A stretch of 64,000 bases of DNA from positions 1 through 64,000 of the forward strand of contig CAJQQM010000040.1 of NCBI GenBank assembly GCA_905480485.1, in the 5' to 3' direction. How positions within the stretch are numbered: position 1 is the stretch's first letter; each line of letters begins with the position of its first letter. The stretch is from an uncultured Aureispira sp. (lineage in GTDB: Bacteria > Bacteroidota > Bacteroidia > Chitinophagales > Saprospiraceae). The notes beneath the pieces are model-generated. The model was not told where the DNA came from. It searched no databases and worked only from the letters and a program-made list of their open reading frames with translations. The position numbers and the translations under genes were made by a program. Below are positions 51,183 through 58,740 of this stretch, one piece after another.

Positions 51183-52148
51183 ATGGAATTTTGGAACAAC
51201 TATATCGTGGTTTTTCTAGATAGTATGGGCCTGACGGCGGTTGCCGCTGCCAAGTATCGTATATTTTATATTTACATACTCTCATCAGTTATTATTGCCT
51301 TCCTCTACTTTAGGTTGATTTTCATCCAAAAAAAGAGCAACAAAAAACTTTCCTTTCTAAGGTATATTTTACCAAAATCAATTTGGCTACATCGCTCAGC
51401 TGTCATCGACTATCAACTGTTTGTGCTTAATAACCTCCTAAAAGTACTACTTATAGCTCCGTATTTTATGGCACATCTAACTGCGGCCTACCTAGTAACA
51501 TCTGCCTGGGAATATTTTTGGACTTACCAAGATGCCCTATCATTAAATAGTAACTATATAAATCTGCTGTACAGTGTGGTGTTTATACTACTATCGGATT
51601 TTAGTCGATTTTTATTTCATTATTGTTTTCATAAAATTCCAATTTTGTGGCAATTCCACAAAGTTCATCACAGCGCAGAAGTCCTAACACCTATGACACT
51701 TTATAGGGTGCACCCTTTCGAATATATTTGTCTAAAAATGAGGAGTGTTATTGTTTTCGGAGCGATTACAGGAAGTTTTTATTTTTGGTTTAGAGCTGGT
51801 TTGCAACCGATTTCAATATTGAAAATTCATGCTGCTATTTTTATATTTAATTTGCTCGGTGCTAACCTCAGGCATTCACATATTCCCATTCGTTTTGGGA
51901 AATACTTTGAACGTATTTTTATTAGTCCGGCACAGCATCAAATTCACCACAGCAACGATTCTATACACTTTGACAAAAACTTTGGGAGCATTTTTGCTTT
52001 TTGGGATGGATTATTTGGAACCCTAGAAATCAGTCAACAAGAACAAAAAATTCGTTTTGGCATTGAAGCGCAAGAACAAAAAAAATACAAAACACTCTCC
52101 GACAATATTTTAAAGCCTATATTAGGCCTCTTTAGCAACAAACCCTAA
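51183..52148 (+). CDS. Sterol desaturase / fatty acid hydroxylase family membrane enzyme
   Basis: This 321-residue membrane protein has four or five transmembrane helices and the conserved histidine boxes: HYCFHK (HX3H), WQFHKVHHSAE (HX2HH) and AQHQIHHSND, which bind a di-iron centre. Members hydroxylate or desaturate sterols, fatty acids and ceramides; the lipid here is not known. It starts one base after the stop of the 195-aa unknown and its end overlaps the stop of the converging 210-aa gene by 4 bp. Confidence 0.85.
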   Translation: MEFWNNYIVVFLDSMGLTAVAAAKYRIFYIYILSSVIIAFLYFRLIFIQKKSNKKLSFLRYILPKSIWLHRSAVIDYQLFVLNNLLKVLLIAPYFMAHLTAAYLVTSAWEYFWTYQDALSLNSNYINLLYSVVFILLSDFSRFLFHYCFHKIPILWQFHKVHHSAEVLTPMTLYRVHPFEYICLKMRSVIVFGAITGSFYFWFRAGLQPISILKIHAAIFIFNLLGANLRHSHIPIRFGKYFERIFISPAQHQIHHSNDSIHFDKNFGSIFAFWDGLFGTLEISQQEQKIRFGIEAQEQKKYKTLSDNILKPILGLFSNKP

Positions 52149-52777
52149 AGCTCATTGATTGTTTTAGCCAGTTCGTAGCCTAACTCAATTTTAACTTGCC
52201 AATCTTTCCGTTTGCTTTCAGTATTAATCATAATTACTTCATTGTATTCCAAGCAATTAGAGTTTATGGAAAACTCGCCCCTCATATTGGGTATTTTCCG
52301 AAGGAACAATTGTCGAATCCTGGCATTCAAGAGTTGTTTAACAAATCGCTCATTATTTGACTTAATCATGTATTGATCGTCAAAGTTTTGATGCCCAAGT
52401 TGTATATCTTGCGTGCCCACCATTTTTCCAATTTTAGAAAAGAATCCCTCTTTATACAACCTAAAACTTAGGTCTTGAACCGTAGTCAGACGAAAAGTAA
52501 AAGCAGTGTAAACAACCTGATTATCTCCTGAACCATGTTTATACATGTTAGAAAAAAAATCAAGGCCCTTATATACACCCGAAATAGTAGGATAATGCCC
52601 TAAAATAAATTTCCATTTAGAGGGAGGAAGATTGAGGTTCAACTGATTTCGATCACTCAAAGTCTTCCATTGAGCATTTACTTTTTTATAATTTCTTGCT
52701 ATTAAATAAAATATAAAATAAAAGAAAGCAACAACAGATAAAATAGCCAAAAACGATACTAACAATGATTCATCCAT
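52145..52777 (-). CDS. Hypothetical membrane-anchored protein (210 aa)
   Basis: It has one N-terminal transmembrane segment (about 5-28, VSFLAILSVVAFFYFIFYLI). A globular cytoplasmic or periplasmic domain follows with WKTLSDRNQLNLNLP, TISGVYKGLDFF, YTAFTFRLTTVQDLSFRLY and KSNNERFVKQLLNARIRQLF. I recognise no established family. The C-terminal end (MINTESKRKDWQVKIELGYELA) is mixed alpha/beta. It converges on the sterol-desaturase-family gene with a 4-bp overlap. Confidence 0.65.
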   Translation of the reverse strand: MDESLLVSFLAILSVVAFFYFIFYLIARNYKKVNAQWKTLSDRNQLNLNLPPSKWKFILGHYPTISGVYKGLDFFSNMYKHGSGDNQVVYTAFTFRLTTVQDLSFRLYKEGFFSKIGKMVGTQDIQLGHQNFDDQYMIKSNNERFVKQLLNARIRQLFLRKIPNMRGEFSINSNCLEYNEVIMINTESKRKDWQVKIELGYELAKTINEL

Positions 52778-52832
52778 CCTTTTTATGTTTTGAGCTTTTT
52801 AGCCCTTATAAAATAATTACTCAGCAACTTAT

Positions 52833-54125
52833 TCAAAAATGTTGTTGATAAAAATCTACGATTCGTTCGTCCACCATAATATCTTGTGGTTTCAACGGTC
52901 TTTTGAGAACAATACCTTCTAGTGTTTTGCACCGGCTAAGGGCCACATAGGTTTGACCGTACTCAAAGGCCCCTTTACCCATATCGATGATCACTCTTTC
53001 AAAGGTCTTACCCTGACTTTTATGTATGGTCATCGCCCAGGCTAAACGCAAAGGATATTGTTCAAATTTACCAATTTTTTGGGTATTAATTTCTTGTTTT
53101 TCATTGATACTGTGCTTGACGACATCCCAAGCAAAACGTTCAACATCTATTTCTTCAAGGCTACCTCGATTATTTAAAATCTGAACTTTTATACAATCTT
53201 GACTCAAAAAACTAATACAACCCACCGTACCGTTGACATAACGCTTCATTGGGTCATTTTTCAAAAACATAACTTGTGCCCCTTTTTTGAGTACCAAAGG
53301 GGTTTCTGCAGGTAATGCATGCACCGTACCCGATACTTGAGCAATAAAAGAAAATGACTCGGCTGATAAGGCAGCTAATTTGTCCCGATTAATCGCATCT
53401 ACTTCGGCGTTTCTTGCAGAAAGAGTCACAAAAAATTCGTCCTCCTTAAAATCTTCAACATAGCGCTCATTAATTTCATTAAACTCATCGTAATCTATTC
53501 TCCTAAGCCGAATTGCATCTAATAGACGAATAAAACGTCGATTCTCTTGACGATAGACCTGCCGCAACTCAATCATTAAAATATCCAGCTCTTGCTTAAA
53601 CACCTGCGCTGAGAAGAAGTAAGGACTAGCGTATTGTTGTTGAAACAGTAATTTTTCTTCAACCGAAGCTATCACAGGAGGCAATTGAAATAAATCGCCA
53701 AAAAATATCATTTGTACTCCACCAAAAGCATCAGGATTATTTCTGTTTATACGAAGGAAGAAGTCGATTTGTTCGATCATATCCGCTCTGACCATCGATA
53801 TTTCATCAATGACGATAGCATCTAGGGACTGGAAGATACGTCGATTTCGTCGGATATTTAGCTCTTCTTTTTTGAGCGGACGTGGCGGAAAACCAAAAAA
53901 AGAATGGATGGTTTGACCTTCTACATTGAGGGCAGCAATCCCTGTTGGAGCCAAAACTACTATGTTTTTAGAGGTTTTTTTTCTCCAATATTGCAAGAGC
54001 GTTGACTTTCCTGTTCCAGCCTTACCCGTTATAAATAAACAAGGATTTTGGCTGTTCTCCATTTCTTGAATACAAGCTTTAAAGTCGTCATTAATGTCAA
54101 TACCACTATCGGGGGATGATAACAT
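52833..54125 (-). CDS. PIF1-like DNA helicase
   Basis: This 430-residue superfamily 1 helicase has Walker A GKAGTGKST (34-42), VLAPTGIAALNVEGQTIHSFF (motif Ia), Walker B AIVIDEISMVRADMIEQID, FFGDLFQLPPV (motif III) and a UvrD-like C-terminal motif AMTIHKSQGKTFERVIIDMG...YVALSRCK. This is the PIF1/RecD2-like class, 5'-3' helicases that resolve G-quadruplexes and displace proteins in some organisms. No N- or C-terminal extra domain is present, and it starts upstream of a gene-free stretch of 35 bp next to the lipoprotein gene. Confidence 0.9.
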   Translation of the reverse strand: MLSSPDSGIDINDDFKACIQEMENSQNPCLFITGKAGTGKSTLLQYWRKKTSKNIVVLAPTGIAALNVEGQTIHSFFGFPPRPLKKEELNIRRNRRIFQSLDAIVIDEISMVRADMIEQIDFFLRINRNNPDAFGGVQMIFFGDLFQLPPVIASVEEKLLFQQQYASPYFFSAQVFKQELDILMIELRQVYRQENRRFIRLLDAIRLRRIDYDEFNEINERYVEDFKEDEFFVTLSARNAEVDAINRDKLAALSAESFSFIAQVSGTVHALPAETPLVLKKGAQVMFLKNDPMKRYVNGTVGCISFLSQDCIKVQILNNRGSLEEIDVERFAWDVVKHSINEKQEINTQKIGKFEQYPLRLAWAMTIHKSQGKTFERVIIDMGKGAFEYGQTYVALSRCKTLEGIVLKRPLKPQDIMVDERIVDFYQQHF

Positions 54126-54160
54126 ACACGTGCTATTATTAGAACCTTATTAGCAAAGGT

Positions 54161-55957
54161 CTATTTTAATTGGAACAAACGAACCCAATATCCAGGTCGC
54201 ATCGAAGTTGGTTTAGCATTTTTAAACTTTTTACTAATAGCCATACACAACTTAGGAGAAACTAAGAAGATGTAAGGATGTTCACGCACCACCATCTCTT
54301 GGAATACTTGATACATTTCTTGGCGCTTTTCGTCGTCCATTGTTTCTCTTATTAAGTCAATTAGGCGATCGGTTTGTTCGTTGCCAAAACTAACATAGTT
54401 CGTCCCATCTCTAATGATAGAGGATGTATGCCAAATTTGTTTAAAATCATCTAGCATAGGAGTCTGCCCCCATCCAAGACATATCAATTCAAAATCTCGG
54501 TCTTTTAAGTCGTCTTGTAAAACAGACCATTCAGATGGATGAAGTTCAATCTTGATACCAACTCTTTCTGCTTCATCCTTCAGGATTTGGGCAACGTCTT
54601 TGTAAAATTGCTTTCCCTGAGGGTAAGTAAATTTCAAAGCTAGGTCAATTTTATCGCCATCTATTATTTTATCAAGTACATTGTCACCATCAGAATCTAT
54701 CCATCCTGCTTCGCTTAACAAGTCCTTTGCACGGTCTAGATCAAATCCAAATTTTGGCAGATTGGGATTATAATTTTGTTTGAGTGGGCTTACAGGGCCA
54801 TAAACAGGTGCAGCAAATCCATTACATATCTCGTCAATTATTACATCTTTGTCAATTAGATGCGCTAAAGCATTACGAACTTTAACATTCTCTAATTTTT
54901 TACTTTTCATATTCATACCGATGTAGCGATAAGCAAAAGCATCGGGTGTGTAAAGATTAAAATTACTGAGTGCTCTCTCATTTTCTCGTAAATCCGAAAA
55001 ATCATCCTCTGATATAAAGGTCATAACGTCAATTTCTTCTTCTTTCAAAGACATAAGTGCGTTATTATCATCGTCAATTATTTTAAATAAGATAGTTTGC
55101 GGATATGCCGCTATATAGTCGACATCTACATTGTCACCCCACCATGAAGATTTACGTTCAAGCTTTACATATTGGTGCGTAGACATACTGGCAACAAAAT
55201 AAGGCCCACATCCGACGATTGAAGCAGCATCGTGCGTAAACTTGGTGTTAAAATCTTCGGCAAAATCTATAATCCTCGGATTGGTCTTTAATGCCTCTAA
55301 GTTTTTAGGGTCATTTAATTCTGAAATAGTAAATTTGCTCATCAGATTTTGTGGATCATAAAAATAACTTGGGAATACAGACATTGCCCCAATTGCCGTT
55401 TCTGCTAAAAGATAGCTTCGGTTGCATCGAATCCTAAACTTTTTAGGGTTGTTAGGGTCGATATCTACTGCTTCTACAAATTCGAACCAACCTCTCAAAT
55501 GATTGCAATTAACCTTAGGGTTTTTGATAGCTTTCAGGGTAAAGGCAACATCTTCAGCCGTTATAGGGGTATTATTATCCCATGAAGCCGCTTCACGAAT
55601 TTCAAAATCCATCAAAATTGTTCCATCTTCATTGATGGTTACAGTCGGTCGAGATACAGCAAGATAGGGACGTAAAGAATAATCTTCGGGACTAATTTCG
55701 AGCAAACCTGCATGTACATTCAAGTCTAATATTTGACCAGAAATAGCAGTGGTACTCAAAATAGAATTCAATCCACCTGTATTGCCTCCCAAATGCACAT
55801 TCACCTGAAAACCTACAGAATCAACTGAGGAAATATCTTCAGAAGCACCTTGAGTGGCCGTTGAGGATGTTTCATTTTGGCAAGAATTCAAGACTATTAT
55901 CCATAAAAAAGCCATTAGAGTAGTACCTGTTCTTAAAAATTCAATCTGATTTTTCAT
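54161..55957 (-). CDS. ABC-type peptide/nickel substrate-binding lipoprotein
   Basis: This 598-residue protein has a lipoprotein signal (LMAFLWIIVLNSCQN; lipobox LNSC, about residues 14-26). The body matches the type-5 extracellular solute-binding family: LEISPEDYSLRPYLAVS, WDNNTPITAEDVAFTLKAIKNP, YIGMNMKSKKLENVKVRNALAHLIDKD and YPQGKQFYKDVAQILKDEAERVGIKI. Family members deliver peptides, nickel or other solutes to ABC permeases. No permease or ATPase gene is adjacent, so its transporter is elsewhere. It precedes the helicase gene by 35 bp on the same strand. Confidence 0.88.
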   Translation of the reverse strand: MKNQIEFLRTGTTLMAFLWIIVLNSCQNETSSTATQGASEDISSVDSVGFQVNVHLGGNTGGLNSILSTTAISGQILDLNVHAGLLEISPEDYSLRPYLAVSRPTVTINEDGTILMDFEIREAASWDNNTPITAEDVAFTLKAIKNPKVNCNHLRGWFEFVEAVDIDPNNPKKFRIRCNRSYLLAETAIGAMSVFPSYFYDPQNLMSKFTISELNDPKNLEALKTNPRIIDFAEDFNTKFTHDAASIVGCGPYFVASMSTHQYVKLERKSSWWGDNVDVDYIAAYPQTILFKIIDDDNNALMSLKEEEIDVMTFISEDDFSDLRENERALSNFNLYTPDAFAYRYIGMNMKSKKLENVKVRNALAHLIDKDVIIDEICNGFAAPVYGPVSPLKQNYNPNLPKFGFDLDRAKDLLSEAGWIDSDGDNVLDKIIDGDKIDLALKFTYPQGKQFYKDVAQILKDEAERVGIKIELHPSEWSVLQDDLKDRDFELICLGWGQTPMLDDFKQIWHTSSIIRDGTNYVSFGNEQTDRLIDLIRETMDDEKRQEMYQVFQEMVVREHPYIFLVSPKLCMAISKKFKNAKPTSMRPGYWVRLFQLK

Positions 55958-56151
55958 TATGTTTTAATTTAAACCCCTTTTGTTTACACATAAATATAAT
56001 TATAATTTCAACAAATAAGCCGAAGAATACGACTTATTATCTAAGTTATTTTAGAATATCCTTGCTATTACTGCAAACAAAAGCAATGAATTTTTGTTTT
56101 TAATCATTGTAATCTTACACGAAGAACGAATAGCTATTTAAACACAGCGAC

Positions 56152-56592
56152 ATGAACAAAAAGGAAGCTTTTATAAATCCTATTGACGAAGATAAAATCA
56201 CAAAATCTCCCCACAATTTACCTTATGCCCACACGGTAGGCGGCGTTGTTATCAAGCCAATTGACATGGGAAGGGCAAAAAGTAATGCCATCACGGCGAT
56301 GCACAAACAAACCAATACGCAATTGACTCAAATACATGAGCAGATGCAGTTATTGGCACAACAAGCAAAAAAAATACAGAAAAGAATAGAGATTTCAGAA
56401 ATTATTTATGGCTCAGAGATGGGATTTAAACCGCTTATCGGCAAAACCTACCACCTGTATCAAAGGGCGAATGAAACAGCCGTTTTATCTGTTGTAGGAC
56501 CCAAAGAATGGGGACGAAAAGGTTGCCCTTTCAATCTCTTTTTAGCTACCATCAGTTTATTATCTGACCACACTTGGGAAATTATAGAATAA
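56152..56592 (+). CDS. DUF2452 family protein
   Basis: This 146-residue protein resembles DUF2452 proteins: PYAHTVGGVVIKPIDMGRAKSNAI, a central helical part (LTQIHEQMQLLAQQAKKIQK) and IYGSEMGFKPLIGKTYHLYQ. The family is found in many bacteria and eukaryotes without an assigned biochemical function. It ends adjacent to the stop codon of the converging 2H-phosphoesterase gene. Confidence 0.8.
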   Translation: MNKKEAFINPIDEDKITKSPHNLPYAHTVGGVVIKPIDMGRAKSNAITAMHKQTNTQLTQIHEQMQLLAQQAKKIQKRIEISEIIYGSEMGFKPLIGKTYHLYQRANETAVLSVVGPKEWGRKGCPFNLFLATISLLSDHTWEIIE

Positions 56593-57090
56593 TTACAATG
56601 TATACTCCTTGATTAATTCCCAATGTTCGGGCGTTCTTTGGGTTTTGACAAGTCGCAGTTTTGTTAATCTGAAATCAACCAAAAAAGCAGCGCCCAAATC
56701 GGATACGATGGCTTCTTTCTGAAAAACAGGTAGAGACCCGTAGAGAAAACTAACATGAGGTATAAATGGGTGAATATGTGTGTGGTCAAAGAAATTTTCG
56801 GCTTCTTCTCTCGCCTTCATTAATGCTGGGCTTTCATCGGTCCTAAAAAACAAGCACCTGTAGTAATATTCCAAAAACTCAATACGAGTAAGCCTTGCAG
56901 TAATGCTAGTTAGGGATTCAGCAAATTGCTTGGTTTTGTTAACGGCTGTTCCCAAATCGTCGACAATACCACTTAAAAGGGTAACATGAGGTTCGAAAGA
57001 CGGCGCGTCGTGCGTCGTGCTTAATTCAGCAATTAATTTACTTAGTTTGAGGTAAGTAGCTTTGTCTGGCATTAGCCACAATGTATACAT
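56593..57090 (-). CDS. 2H phosphoesterase (2'-5' RNA ligase / cyclic phosphodiesterase-like)
   Basis: This 165-residue protein has the two tandem His motifs of the 2H superfamily: PHVTLLSG (about residues 33-40) and PHVSFLYG (near 119-126). Members cut 2',3'-cyclic phosphates or join RNA ends through 2'-5' bonds. The plant-type cyclic-phosphodiesterase pattern fits best because of the short length and spacing. The target is unknown. It converges on the DUF2452 gene with no gap. Confidence 0.8.
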   Translation of the reverse strand: MYTLWLMPDKATYLKLSKLIAELSTTHDAPSFEPHVTLLSGIVDDLGTAVNKTKQFAESLTSITARLTRIEFLEYYYRCLFFRTDESPALMKAREEAENFFDHTHIHPFIPHVSFLYGSLPVFQKEAIVSDLGAAFLVDFRLTKLRLVKTQRTPEHWELIKEYTL

Positions 57091-57191
57091 ATTTATTTGA
57101 TTCAGTTTAGCATTTGCTAATTTATAAATTTAACGGAACAAATAAACTGTTATCAGCGCTATTTTCGAAACATTAAGAACAATAGATGTAT

Positions 57192-58115
57192 TTATTTACT
57201 GCGACCGAATATATCTTTTTGAGCTTTTCGCTTGGTTTCGGTGCCGATCATCTTCTCGTAGGTAGTGGCGTCTACTAGTATCTTGCTAGGGTCATCCTTG
57301 TGGACTTTATCTATATATTCCCAAACACCATATTTGTTCAATTTCAGACCACAATAACTACCGTCCGGCACATTAGAAGGCCCTGCCGACCGAATTGGTT
57401 GTCCATAGATTAAATGATCGTATACCACCATTTCAAGGGTTTTGTCGTAGTTGAGTGAAACATTGACCGACGCAGAATACTCCAATAAAAATCTTTTAAC
57501 GGTGCGTTTACGACCAAAGCCATCTTTCATTTCAAGAACATCTTTACCAAATTTAGGTTGCCCCTTTTCGTCAAAATATAAGACATCGAGCAATTTTCTG
57601 CGATTATAAAAACCAAAGACATCGTAGCCAAATAGTAGATACAGCGTTTGTCCATCGTGCTGAAAAGTATGAAGGTTATAGTATAAAGCACCGTACCAAT
57701 TTTGGGGTTTTAGTACTGAAAACTCAACCGTTCGCATGTCATCTGAATTATCTTTTAGGGGGTAAACCTTGCCGTTTGCCTTCTGAATAAACCCGCGATA
57801 CTTATAATCGTTGTTGTCTAGATAAAGTTGCCATGTAAAGATTCGACAGGAGGCATCGGAAGGTTGTACTATAGAGACACCCTCTAATTTAGAAAATTGA
57901 TAATGAAAAGATCCTGGAATGCGTAAAACGGAGTCAAGCATTTGCCTAAGCTGCAGTGAAGCTTGTTGACGTTGTGTAGATTTAGTATTGGTTAAAACCT
58001 CATGAATCAATACATTCATCTGTTTTTCCAAAGCAACGAATCGACTGCTATCTGATTCGTTGGCAAAAGATTGACAAGCAATAAATAAACAAATAAATAA
58101 AAGATAAGCTTTCAT
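57192..58115 (-). CDS. Exported hypothetical protein (307 aa)
   Basis: It has a signal peptide (MKAYLLFICLFIACQSFANE, cleavage near SFA/NE). The mature chain is mostly beta with conserved blocks such as LYLDNNDYKYRGF, NWYGALYYNLHTF and YGQPIRSAGPSNVPDGSYCG. It ends in a basic segment (KRKAQKDIFGR). I recognise a recurrent Bacteroidota exported type but no named family. It lies between the 2H and NUDIX genes on the same strand, with 101-bp and 126-bp gaps. Confidence 0.72.
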   Translation of the reverse strand: MKAYLLFICLFIACQSFANESDSSRFVALEKQMNVLIHEVLTNTKSTQRQQASLQLRQMLDSVLRIPGSFHYQFSKLEGVSIVQPSDASCRIFTWQLYLDNNDYKYRGFIQKANGKVYPLKDNSDDMRTVEFSVLKPQNWYGALYYNLHTFQHDGQTLYLLFGYDVFGFYNRRKLLDVLYFDEKGQPKFGKDVLEMKDGFGRKRTVKRFLLEYSASVNVSLNYDKTLEMVVYDHLIYGQPIRSAGPSNVPDGSYCGLKLNKYGVWEYIDKVHKDDPSKILVDATTYEKMIGTETKRKAQKDIFGRSK

Positions 58116-58241
58116 AAAAATTAGTCTAGATGGTTGGGTCGTACTCTAAGTTACAAACAAATTAAAGCTATTGGTATAAAATCGGCAAATATTAATAGTT
58201 CCATCGATCATAGCTTCTCCTTAAACTAAAATTAAGCCATT

Positions 58242-58700
58242 TTAGTATAGTTTTTTGTTGTTTTTTTTGAGTTCATCCAAATAAGACTTAAAAATAAAGC
58301 CCATATCAAATATCCACTTATGATTGAGTAAGTCTTTTTGCGAAATCAAGCAACCGATTCCTTCATGAACAGGGCCTTTCGATAGCCTATTCAATTGACT
58401 GTTATCGATACAGGCCTCAAACACACTTAGCCCGAAAGAAATCCTTTCGGTGGTTACCAAATATCGATTTATGGGTAATATTGTCGTAATAATATTCAAG
58501 GCTTGTGGTATTTCCTCTCTTAATTCTCTCCAAACAGCTGCTTCCTCATTTTCGTCTTCTGATTCGACGGCCCCACCCCAAAAAGAACAAGCACCTCGCC
58601 ATTTTGGAATAGGGTACGTAGCGTCTTTTAGTTGAATATAAAAACGGCTTCGATTGGAGTTGCTAATCAATAAACCTACTCCTTCATGAAATTTTTGCAT
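58242..58700 (-). CDS. NUDIX hydrolase
   Basis: The start is set at the ATG at 58700 (152 aa), because further upstream the frame would overlap the preceding gene and read through its terminator. It has a GGAVESEDENEEAAVWRELR-EEI NUDIX box, with one residue more than the canonical GX5EX7REUXEE before the RELREE core, an alpha-beta-alpha organisation, and a FHEGVGLLIS first strand. It probably cleaves a nucleoside diphosphate derivative; the substrate is not known. The ATG directly follows the U-run of a terminator (58701-58726), so expression must be by read-through or an internal promoter. Confidence 0.75.
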   Translation of the reverse strand: MQKFHEGVGLLISNSNRSRFYIQLKDATYPIPKWRGACSFWGGAVESEDENEEAAVWRELREEIPQALNIITTILPINRYLVTTERISFGLSVFEACIDNSQLNRLSKGPVHEGIGCLISQKDLLNHKWIFDMGFIFKSYLDELKKNNKKLY

Positions 58701-58726
58701 AAAAAAAACTGCCCTTAATGGGCAGT
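58701..58726 (-). terminator. Intrinsic terminator directly before the NUDIX ATG
   Basis: On the minus strand ACTGCCC / GGGCAGT (arms 58720-58726 and 58708-58714, loop of 5) is followed by eight Ts (complement of the A-run at 58701-58708). It lies about 15 bp after the stop of the 836-residue protein. The NUDIX start codon begins on the base after the T-run. Confidence 0.85.
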
Positions 58727-58740
58727 AGATAATGGATGAT

